The notes beneath the pieces are model-generated. The model did no database searches. It was not told the DNA's origin and saw only the letters and a list, made by a program, of their open reading frames with translations. Below are positions 7,029-12,222 of a stretch of DNA of 12,222 nucleotides, piece by piece; within the stretch, counting starts at the first letter, position 1; every line of letters begins with the position of its first letter. The position numbers and the translations under genes are program-made. The DNA is from Caryophanales bacterium UBA4365 (GTDB lineage: Bacteria > Bacillota_I > Bacilli_A > RFN20 > CAG-826): assembly GCA_002393905.1 (NCBI GenBank), contig DGSJ01000011.1:1-12222 (forward strand). The letters run 5' to 3'.

Positions 7029-8567
7029 ATGAAGAAAAGATGGTTATTGCTTCTACCTATCGTTGCTGTAACACTCGCCGGGTGTTCTTTTCTTAGAGGA
7101 TTAATCTTTGGCGATAGTTCAGATATAGACCCAATTCACTATAACTACCCAGATCCTGTTATCGAACCTGATGTTCCAGGTCGTTCTATTTATAAATCGT
7201 TCTCTTATAACCTTAAGGATGTTTATGATACCCAAGGTTTGAAACCTTTAGCTTCAACCGGTAAACAAAAAATCCTTGTTGTTCCAGTTCAGCTTCGAAA
7301 CGCTTCTTTAGCCAACCAATGGACATCATTTAAACGTGAAGAAATTCGTAAATGTTTCTTTGGGCCAAGTTCAGCTGTTGGTTGGGAATCAGTAAGTTCG
7401 TTCTACAATAAGTCTTCTTATGGAAAACTCGAAATTAGCGGTGAAGTTGCTGACACATTTGTCTCTAAATATTCTTTCTTAGAACTTGATGGGGAAGAAC
7501 ATCCAGACCGAAAAATTGTTGATGAGTTTGAAGCATCAACTGTCTATAACGATAAGAGAAACGAATACGACACCAATAATGATGGTTACATCGACGCTGT
7601 TTCATTTATTTATGCTGACCCAATTAAAGTCACTAGTTCAGATATGAGATGGTGGGCTTTCGTTTATGCTAACGACAGTATTCCACAAAGTGGAAAACCT
7701 GCTGTTGTAAATCATTATATGTGGGCTTCCTACCATTTCTGTAAGATTGCCACAGCAAGTAATCCTCATGGAGGAAAATATGATCTTGATGCTCATACTT
7801 ATATCCATGAATCTGGTCACTTATTTGGGTTAGACGACTATTATTCTTATGCAGATAACAACGCTTATGATCCAAGCGGTGGTCAAGAAATGCACTCCCA
7901 AAACATTGGTGATGAAAACATCTATTCGAAGTTAGCTCTTGGATGGATTGAACCTTACTATGTGAAGACTGACACATCAGTCACAACTAAACTTTATGCT
8001 TCATCTTATTCATCCCAAGCCAATGCGATTATCATTAATGATAATTGGAACGGAACCCCAATGGATGAATACATCATCATTGAGTACTATTCTCCAACCG
8101 TCTTAAATCAAAAAGATAGTGAATCAGAGTATGCGAAAAATGCACGTATGTTTACCACATCAGGCTTTAGAATCTACCACGTTGATTCTCGTCTTGTTGC
8201 CTATAACAAAACTGGATCAGTTTCCTTTGTCAAACGCTTAGATACAATTGATCCAAACTACTATAACTTCATCGGTGCATCAAATACTCCAGCCTATCCT
8301 TATTCCAAGCTAAAAGACGTTAACGAAATTAAAAACTACAAACTGATCCACATGCTTCAAGCTGGTGGAGTAAATACCTTTAAAAGAGATGGAGCGAAAG
8401 GCTCAAACGATGATCTCTTTAAAGTTGGTTCATCGTTTGTCGCTTCAAGTGCGTTCTTCACAAACGGAACAAAGTTCAACGCTGGAAACGAAGTTGGATA
8501 TCGAATTAGTATTGAAGAATGTAACGAAGCCGATATGTACGGAGTTGTTAAAATCAGTAAGTTATAG
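7029..8567 (+). CDS. M6-family lipoprotein zinc metalloprotease (immune-inhibitor-A-like)
   Basis: A 512-residue secreted protease. A lysine-plus-hydrophobic signal peptide ends in the lipobox LAGC (16-19), so Cys19 should be lipidated and the protein anchored on the outer face of the membrane. The zinc site is HESGHLFGLDDYY (260-272): His260, Glu261 and His264, with Asp269 fitting the HExxHxxGxxD form. The preceding M6-type block includes an Asp-rich loop DTNNDGYIDAV (181-191), probably calcium-binding. After the zinc site, a Met-containing segment (around Met288) and NIYSKLALGWIEP (297-309) also match M6 peptidases. The C-terminal 120 residues have no domain I recognise. It follows the ABC genes by 27 bases, so it may act on the same substrates or on host or mucus proteins; this is inference. 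ATG 7029 is chosen because it gives a clean signal peptide; the ATG at 7024 is in another frame. No good SD is visible. Confidence 0.88.
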   Translation: MKKRWLLLLPIVAVTLAGCSFLRGLIFGDSSDIDPIHYNYPDPVIEPDVPGRSIYKSFSYNLKDVYDTQGLKPLASTGKQKILVVPVQLRNASLANQWTSFKREEIRKCFFGPSSAVGWESVSSFYNKSSYGKLEISGEVADTFVSKYSFLELDGEEHPDRKIVDEFEASTVYNDKRNEYDTNNDGYIDAVSFIYADPIKVTSSDMRWWAFVYANDSIPQSGKPAVVNHYMWASYHFCKIATASNPHGGKYDLDAHTYIHESGHLFGLDDYYSYADNNAYDPSGGQEMHSQNIGDENIYSKLALGWIEPYYVKTDTSVTTKLYASSYSSQANAIIINDNWNGTPMDEYIIIEYYSPTVLNQKDSESEYAKNARMFTTSGFRIYHVDSRLVAYNKTGSVSFVKRLDTIDPNYYNFIGASNTPAYPYSKLKDVNEIKNYKLIHMLQAGGVNTFKRDGAKGSNDDLFKVGSSFVASSAFFTNGTKFNAGNEVGYRISIEECNEADMYGVVKISKL

Positions 8568-8592
8568 ATTTTGATAGTAAAGGAGACCGCTT

Positions 8593-8796
8593 ATGAAAGG
8601 AAAAGTCATGCGATTTAACGCCAAACGTGGATTCGGTTTTATTCGCCTCGATGATTCTAATGAAGACATCTTCTTCTACTATAACGCCATCGAAATGGAC
8701 GGCTTCAAAACAGTGAAAGTCGGACAAGTTGTGGACGTCGAAGTAGAAAAGAGTGACAAGGGTTTACGCGCCAAAAAAGTTGTCGTCGTAAAATAG
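8593..8796 (+). CDS. Cold-shock-domain (CspA-like) nucleic-acid-binding protein, atypical
   Basis: A 67-residue OB-fold protein of normal Csp length. RNP1 is KRGFGFI (11-17) and the RNP2 position is DIFFYYNAI (25-33); GFKTVKVGQVVDVEVE (37-52) and KGLRAKKV (56-63) complete the fold. Csp proteins bind single-stranded RNA/DNA and act as RNA chaperones. Two aromatic/His contact positions differ from the family: the near-invariant Trp of the KWFN motif is Arg7 (MRFN), and the RNP2 His is Tyr29. A strong SD, AAAGGAG (8579-8585), is 7 bases from the ATG. The gene lies 25 bases after the protease and directly before two terminators, so it is probably the last gene of the transcript. Identity as a cold-shock-domain protein is clear; a role in cold response is not shown. 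Confidence 0.92.
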   Translation: MKGKVMRFNAKRGFGFIRLDDSNEDIFFYYNAIEMDGFKTVKVGQVVDVEVEKSDKGLRAKKVVVVK

Positions 8797-8798
8797 TC

Positions 8799-8816
8799 TC
8801 TTTTCTATAGAAAAGA
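8799..8816 (+). other. Perfect palindrome just after the csp stop codon
   Basis: TCTTTTCTATAGAAAAGA is an 18-base perfect palindrome starting 2 bases after the csp stop. As RNA it can fold on its TATA centre. Its right half (AAAAGAA, 8811-8817) could alternatively pair with the T-run of the following terminator (8836-8842), so the two structures are mutually exclusive. It may protect the 3' end or tune the terminator; this is inference. Confidence 0.4.
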
Positions 8817-8819
8817 ATT

Positions 8820-8842
8820 GGCTCATTTGAGCCTTTTCTTTT
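8820..8842 (+). terminator. Rho-independent terminator 1 after csp
   Basis: GGCTCA (8820-8825) and TGAGCC (8828-8833) form a 6-bp stem around TT, effectively 5 bp with a 4-base loop, followed by TTTTCTTTT (8834-8842). It ends the upstream transcript that includes csp and probably the protease and ABC genes. Confidence 0.8.
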
Positions 8843-8848
8843 ATCTTT

Positions 8849-8871
8849 AAAAGCCTAATTTTAGGCTTTTT
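8849..8871. terminator. Rho-independent terminator 2, possibly bidirectional
   Basis: AAAAGCCTAA (8849-8858) and TTAGGCTTTT (8861-8870) are perfect reverse complements separated by TT, followed by one more T and then GTTT. The A-run before and T-run after allow termination from either side. It backs up terminator 1 and insulates the ychF promoter, whose -35 begins two bases downstream. Confidence 0.8.
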
Positions 8872-8872
8872 G

Positions 8873-8906
8873 TTTACAAGGTTAGATTCATTATATAAAA
8901 TATAAT
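8873..8906 (+). promoter_or_regulatory. ychF promoter region
   Basis: A perfect TATAAT lies at 8901-8906 and an alternative TATAAA at 8894-8899. TTTACA at 8873-8878 is a fair -35, 15 bases before the alternative -10 but 22 before TATAAT; TTGTTT (8870-8875) gives an 18-base spacer to TATAAA. If TATAAT is used, transcription starts near 8913 and the leader is only about 12 bases with SD AGGT (8916-8919). A new promoter is expected here because two terminators precede it. Confidence 0.55.
8890..8906. repeat. Inverted repeat over the ychF -10 region
   Basis: ATTATAT (8890-8896), AAA, ATATAAT (8900-8906) form a perfect 7-3-7 inverted repeat whose right arm contains the -10 box. It is purely A/T, so chance is a real possibility; otherwise it is a candidate operator. 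Confidence 0.3.
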
Positions 8907-8924
8907 CCAGAAATCAGGTAGATT

Positions 8925-10031
8925 ATGTCATTAAAAGCAGGTATTGTCGGACTCCCAAACGTTGGAAAATCAACTCTCTTCAATGCAATTACTAATTCAC
9001 ACGTTGAAGCAGCGAATTACCCATTCGCAACGATTAATCCAAACACTGGCGTTGTTAACGTCCCAGATGAACGTCTGACATTTTTAACAAATTTATTCCA
9101 ACCAAAACGAAGCATCCCAGCCACATTTGAATTCTATGATATTGCTGGTCTTGTTCGTGGTGCTTCCAAAGGAGAAGGTTTAGGAAACCAATTCTTAGGT
9201 CACATTCGTGAATGCGACGCAATCGTGGAGGTTGTCCGTTGTTTTGATTCCAGTGAAATCATTCACGTTGAAGAAAGCGTTGATCCAAAACGCGATATCG
9301 AAACAATTAATCTTGAACTAGCGATGGCGGATTTAGCTACTGTCCAAAAACGTTTAGCCGCGGTGGAAACCAAAGCACGTATTTCTAAAGACAAAGAACT
9401 TGTTCATGAAGTCGATGTTTTAAAGAAGGCTCTTCCATTCCTTGAAAACGGTGAACCAGCTCGTAAAGCTCCACTTACTGATGATGAAAAAGTTTTTGCA
9501 TCAAAACAATATCAACTTCTTACATTAAAACCGATTATTTATGTCGCGAACGTCTCCGATAGTGACTACGCTGACATTGAATCATGCAAGTATTACCACG
9601 TCGTAAAAGAAGTCGCCGAAAGCGAACATGCTCAAGTTATTCCAATTTCCTGTGAGATTGAATATGAACTTTCATCTCTTCCAAAGGAAGAAAGAATGGA
9701 ATTCTTACAAACTTTAGGTGCAACACAATCTGGTTTAGATAAAGTTACGAAAGCTGTTTATAAGTTACTTAATCTTTCCACATTCTTTACTTGTGGAGCT
9801 GATGAATGTCGTGCATGGACATTTAAGAATGGAATGCTTGCTCCACAATGTGCTGGAATTATTCACTCTGATTTTGAAAAAGGCTTTATCAAAGCTGAGA
9901 TTTATTCATTTGAAGATTTAGTCAAATACAAATCTGAACTCGCTTTAAAAGAAGCTGGAAAACTAAGAATGGAAGGTAAGACCTATGTCATGCAAGATGG
10001 TGACTGTGTCTATTTCCGTTTCAATGTCTAG
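8925..10031 (+). CDS. ychF: YchF (Obg-family) ribosome-associated ATPase
   Basis: A full-length 368-residue member of the universally conserved YchF/OLA1 family, P-loop proteins that prefer ATP and bind ribosomes, with links to translation and oxidative-stress control. G1 is GLPNVGKST (9-17), G3 is DIAGL (72-76), and NVSD (209-212) is the NxxE-type motif that gives ATP preference, here with Asp in the usual Glu place. A coiled helical insert lies around 125-185 and the C-terminal TGS domain includes TFFTCGADECRAW (286-298) and HSDFEKGFIKAEI (314-326). SD AGGT (8916-8919) precedes the ATG. The stop overlaps the SD of ispF, so the two genes are co-transcribed. Ten of 13 Arg codons are CGT/CGC, like fhs. 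Confidence 0.97.
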   Translation: MSLKAGIVGLPNVGKSTLFNAITNSHVEAANYPFATINPNTGVVNVPDERLTFLTNLFQPKRSIPATFEFYDIAGLVRGASKGEGLGNQFLGHIRECDAIVEVVRCFDSSEIIHVEESVDPKRDIETINLELAMADLATVQKRLAAVETKARISKDKELVHEVDVLKKALPFLENGEPARKAPLTDDEKVFASKQYQLLTLKPIIYVANVSDSDYADIESCKYYHVVKEVAESEHAQVIPISCEIEYELSSLPKEERMEFLQTLGATQSGLDKVTKAVYKLLNLSTFFTCGADECRAWTFKNGMLAPQCAGIIHSDFEKGFIKAEIYSFEDLVKYKSELALKEAGKLRMEGKTYVMQDGDCVYFRFNV

Positions 10032-10042
10032 GAGGATTAAAG

Positions 10043-10516
10043 ATGTATCGAATTGGTTTTAGTGAAGACATCCATCCAGTTAAAAAAGGAAGAAAGCTTG
10101 TTTTAGGTGGAGTGGAGATTCCAAATGCTGATGGTCTTGATGGTCATAGTGATGCCGATGTGGTTCTTCACGCCGTCTCAGAGTCAATCCTTGGAGCACT
10201 CGCTTTAGGAGATTTAGGAAAACACTTCCCAGACACTGATCCACAATATAAAGATATTTCTTCAGTTGTTCTTTTAGAACACGTTTATGCATTAATGAAG
10301 AAAGAAGGCGCTAAAATTGGCAATATCGACATTCAAGTTGCGGCGAGTAAACCAAAACTTGCGCCATATCTACCAAAGATGAGAAAACTCATTTCTCAAA
10401 AACTTCACACCAGATTAAATAATGTCTCCATTAAGGCGATGAGTTTCAACTCTGTTGGCCCAATTGGAGAAGGTAAAGCAATTAAGGCTCAAGCAATTGT
10501 TTTACTCGATAAATAA
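10043..10516 (+). CDS. ispF: 2-C-methyl-D-erythritol 2,4-cyclodiphosphate synthase, with unusual C-terminal motif
   Basis: IspF converts CDP-methylerythritol 2-phosphate to MEcPP and CMP in the MEP isoprenoid pathway. The 157-residue length is normal. Metal ligands Asp9, His11 and His43 are present, as are LVLGGVEIP (19-27), GHSDAD (34-39), GKHFPDTDP (59-67) and the SKPKLAPYLPKMR loop (102-114) with its conserved Lys. The normally near-invariant tail motif (TTTEKLGFxGRGEG in E. coli) reads MSFNSVGPIGEGKA (133-146): the Thr-Thr that contact the cytidine diphosphate, the Mg-binding Glu (E. coli Glu135, here Asn136) and the Arg (here Glu143) are replaced. The reading frame is unbroken and picks up conserved sequence again afterwards, so a sequencing error is unlikely. 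SD AGGAGG (10030-10035) overlaps the ychF stop. An IspF-fold paralogue with altered activity is the alternative. Confidence 0.9.
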   Translation: MYRIGFSEDIHPVKKGRKLVLGGVEIPNADGLDGHSDADVVLHAVSESILGALALGDLGKHFPDTDPQYKDISSVVLLEHVYALMKKEGAKIGNIDIQVAASKPKLAPYLPKMRKLISQKLHTRLNNVSIKAMSFNSVGPIGEGKAIKAQAIVLLDK

Positions 10517-10523
10517 TTTATTC

Positions 10524-10552
10524 TTGTGTAATAGAATTACAACAAGTATAAT
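10524..10552 (+). promoter_or_regulatory. argS promoter giving a near-leaderless mRNA
   Basis: TTGTGT (10524-10529) and a perfect TATAAT (10547-10552) are separated by the ideal 17 bases. The predicted start, 10558-10561, is only 3 to 6 bases before the argS ATG at 10564, which has no SD. ispF has no terminator after it, so some readthrough is also possible. Confidence 0.6.
10527..10541. repeat. Inverted repeat between -35 and -10 of argS
   Basis: TGTAAT (10527-10532), AGA, ATTACA (10536-10541) form a perfect 6-3-6 inverted repeat; with one bulged A it extends by TTG/CAA to 10524-10545. It occupies the promoter spacer and overlaps the -35, a good position for a repressor. The half-site resembles but does not match ARG-box or Zur-box spacing. 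No T-run follows, so it is not a terminator. Confidence 0.35.
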
Positions 10553-10563
10553 ATGCCGTTAAA

Positions 10564-12192
10564 ATGATGAATATTGAACAAAACTTAAAAGATAAAATTG
10601 TCGCTGCAGCTAGTAAACTAGGTGTTGTTTTAACATCTAATGATGTTATCATCGAGAAAAGTAAAGCAGCTGAACACGGAGACTACGCCTCTAACGTGGC
10701 TTTAAAGAATGCGGGTAAAGCCGGAAAGAATCCACGTCAATTTGCTAGCGAACTTATTGAAGCGATTGATAAAGATGGAATTAGCAAAATTGAAATTGCT
10801 GGTCCTGGATTTATTAATTTCTTTATGAATAACGATGCGATGAACGCCATTGTGAAAAAGATTATTGCCGAAGGTGATAACTTTGGCCGTGGTGAAAAGA
10901 AGAATTTCAAGATTAACGTCGAATTCGTTTCTGCTAACCCAACTGGTGATCTCCATTTAGGACATGCCCGTTGTGCTGCTGTTGGTGATTCCATCTGCCG
11001 AATCTATCAATTCGCTGGATACGATGTCACACGCGAGTTCTATGTTAATAATGCTGGAAACCAAATCGCGACTTTAGGTAAGTCTCTAGACATTCGACTC
11101 CGTCAACTTAAAGGCGAAAAAGTCGAACTTCCAGAAGACTCTTATCATGCCCAAGATATCGTTGATATCGCTAAGCAATTTGATCAGGATTTTGCTGGAA
11201 AATATGACATTTCTGCTGGTGATTATATGAAAATGATCACTGAATACGGAATGAAAAAAGAACTCGAAAAAATCGAGAAAGATTTAGCTTTGTTTAGAAC
11301 AAAATTTGATATCTATTCTTTTGAAACTGATGTCCGTAAAGATAATCATGTTCAAAAAGTTTTAGAATCCAAATTTGCTCAATATTCATATCAACAAGAT
11401 GGAGCAACGTTCTTAAGAACAACCGACTTCCTTGATGACAAAGATCGTGCAGTGGTGAAATCCGACGGATCATACACCTACTTCATGCCAGATATTTGCT
11501 ATCACTTAATTAAGCTCTCTAGAGGTTATGACCTCCTTGTTGATGTTCTTGGAGCTGATCACTACGGTTATATTAACCGTATGAAGTCTGCATTAATGAT
11601 GCAAGGCTACTCCAAAGAAACACTTGAAGTCGAACTTGTCCAAATTGTTCGTTTAATCAAGGATGGAAAAGAACTCAAAATGTCCAAACGTACTGGAGCA
11701 GGAATTTCCTTGCGTGAGTTATGTGAAGAAGTTGGCGTTGATGCTGCTCGTTACTTCTTTGTCTCTCGTGCTGCTTCCTCACACTTAGACTTTGACCTTA
11801 ATCTTGCTCTTGAACAATCTTCATCAAACCCAGTCTATTATGCGCAATATGCTCATGCTCGTTTAAGCAAAGTTCTTGAACTTGCCAAAGACCTCGAAAT
11901 TGATGAAAACGCCGCAAAACTTGGACAAAAACAAGAAATGGATCTTTTGAAAACTCTCATTGAATTTCCAAAAACCATTGAAAATGCCGCGAAAAATCGT
12001 GGCCCTCATATAATAACAACGTACATTCAGGATTTAGCCAGCAAAATCCATGCTTTCTATACTGAATGTCGTGTTATAGATCGTGAACACTTAGATGTTA
12101 CAGCGTCACGTTTAGCGCTTGCCAAAGCAAGTCGCATTGTGATGAAAAATGCTTTGAATGTCATCGGAGTAAGCGCTCCTGATGCAATGTAG
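10564..12192 (+). CDS. argS: Arginyl-tRNA synthetase
   Basis: A full-length 542-residue class I synthetase charging tRNA-Arg. The N-terminal Add-1 tRNA-recognition domain spans about 1-110, followed by VEFVSANPTGDLHLGH (119-134) containing the HIGH-type motif HLGH, REFYVNNAGNQ (157-167), DGSYTYFMPDICYH (301-314), VDVLGADHYGYI (326-337) and KMSKR (372-376). The all-helical anticodon-binding (DALR) domain is about 420-542, ending in the usual G-V-x-A-P-x-x-M. Two adjacent ATGs (10564, 10567) start the frame; no SD precedes them. The gene follows ispF by 47 bases and has its own promoter. I see no T-box or other leader attenuator, since the predicted leader is only a few bases. Confidence 0.97.
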   Translation: MMNIEQNLKDKIVAAASKLGVVLTSNDVIIEKSKAAEHGDYASNVALKNAGKAGKNPRQFASELIEAIDKDGISKIEIAGPGFINFFMNNDAMNAIVKKIIAEGDNFGRGEKKNFKINVEFVSANPTGDLHLGHARCAAVGDSICRIYQFAGYDVTREFYVNNAGNQIATLGKSLDIRLRQLKGEKVELPEDSYHAQDIVDIAKQFDQDFAGKYDISAGDYMKMITEYGMKKELEKIEKDLALFRTKFDIYSFETDVRKDNHVQKVLESKFAQYSYQQDGATFLRTTDFLDDKDRAVVKSDGSYTYFMPDICYHLIKLSRGYDLLVDVLGADHYGYINRMKSALMMQGYSKETLEVELVQIVRLIKDGKELKMSKRTGAGISLRELCEEVGVDAARYFFVSRAASSHLDFDLNLALEQSSSNPVYYAQYAHARLSKVLELAKDLEIDENAAKLGQKQEMDLLKTLIEFPKTIENAAKNRGPHIITTYIQDLASKIHAFYTECRVIDREHLDVTASRLALAKASRIVMKNALNVIGVSAPDAM

Positions 12193-12211
12193 TTAGAAAG
12201 AAGGATTTTTT

Positions 12212-12222
12212 ATGTCAAACAA
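12212..12222 (+). CDS. Start of a further gene, cut by the window end
   Basis: An SD, AGAAGGA (12199-12205), is followed 6 bases later by ATG at 12212; only Met-Ser-Asn and two more bases are visible. The 19-base gap after argS suggests co-transcription with it. In some Bacillota rpoE (RNA polymerase delta subunit) lies near argS, but three residues cannot support any identity. Confidence 0.5.

Noticed and set aside
7669..7977. 102-codon open frame on the minus strand inside the M6 protease gene
   Set aside because: It lies fully antisense to a well-supported conserved zinc-site region, has no SD and no recognisable domain; it is a shadow of the real gene.
2110..8567. Bacteriocin or lantibiotic export locus
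   Set aside because: No small precursor peptide gene, modification enzyme or C39 protease domain is present; the ABC proteins are FtsX/MacB-type, not peptidase-containing exporters.
10524..10545. Terminator after ispF or ARG-box before argS
   Set aside because: The inverted repeat has no T-run after it, and its 6-3-6 spacing does not fit the 18-base ARG-box pattern; kept only as a generic operator candidate.
1..12222. CRISPR arrays, insertion sequences, tRNA or rRNA genes
   Set aside because: No spaced direct repeats, transposase motifs, terminal repeats with target duplications or cloverleaf-like sequence were seen, and almost all the DNA is taken up by coding genes.

Overview
The window is AT-rich, densely packed and entirely plus-strand. 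It carries nine complete genes plus one cut gene at each end, and the longest gene-free stretch is only 128 bases (8797-8924). The gene set, Gram-positive-type Shine-Dalgarno (SD) sites, a lipobox secretion signal, the DUF951 gene and the low GC all point to a Bacillota/Mollicutes-type bacterium, for example an uncultured gut lineage near Erysipelotrichales or RF39. That placement is inference from sequence style. The genetic code is standard: no in-frame TGA is used for Trp. TGA is also never used as a stop in the ten genes whose ends are visible (5 TAA, 5 TAG).

Region 1 (1-2061) is housekeeping. It holds the 3' end of a TcdA-like tRNA t6A-cyclising enzyme, then formate-tetrahydrofolate ligase (fhs) overlapping by one base a small DUF951 cysteine protein.

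Region 2 (2062-8796) is the accessory-looking part. Two NBD-plus-FtsX-type ABC proteins (701 and 928 aa) overlap by one base and very likely form a heterodimeric MacB/LolCDE-like (type VII) transporter or mechanotransmitter with large extracytoplasmic domains. They are followed by a lipoprotein M6-family zinc metalloprotease and an atypical cold-shock-domain protein. The block opens with an AU-rich 14-bp stem that would bury the SD site and start codon of the first ABC gene, and it closes with two tandem terminators. The block lies between DUF951 and ychF, two genes that are direct neighbours in many Bacillota, so it may be an insertion. The ABC genes also use clearly different Arg codons from the flanking housekeeping genes.

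Region 3 (8797-12222) is housekeeping again: ychF, ispF (with an unusual substrate-binding motif), argS and the first codons of another gene. The ychF and argS promoters sit almost on top of the start codons, and argS lacks an SD site and looks leaderless or nearly so. The fhs, ychF and argS upstream regions each contain a perfect inverted repeat with a 3-base spacer at the promoter.

The best candidate for something new is the ABC-ABC-M6 protease-Csp block with its start-codon-sequestering hairpin: a cell-surface export or sensing module paired with a secreted, membrane-anchored protease. Its substrate cannot be told from sequence.
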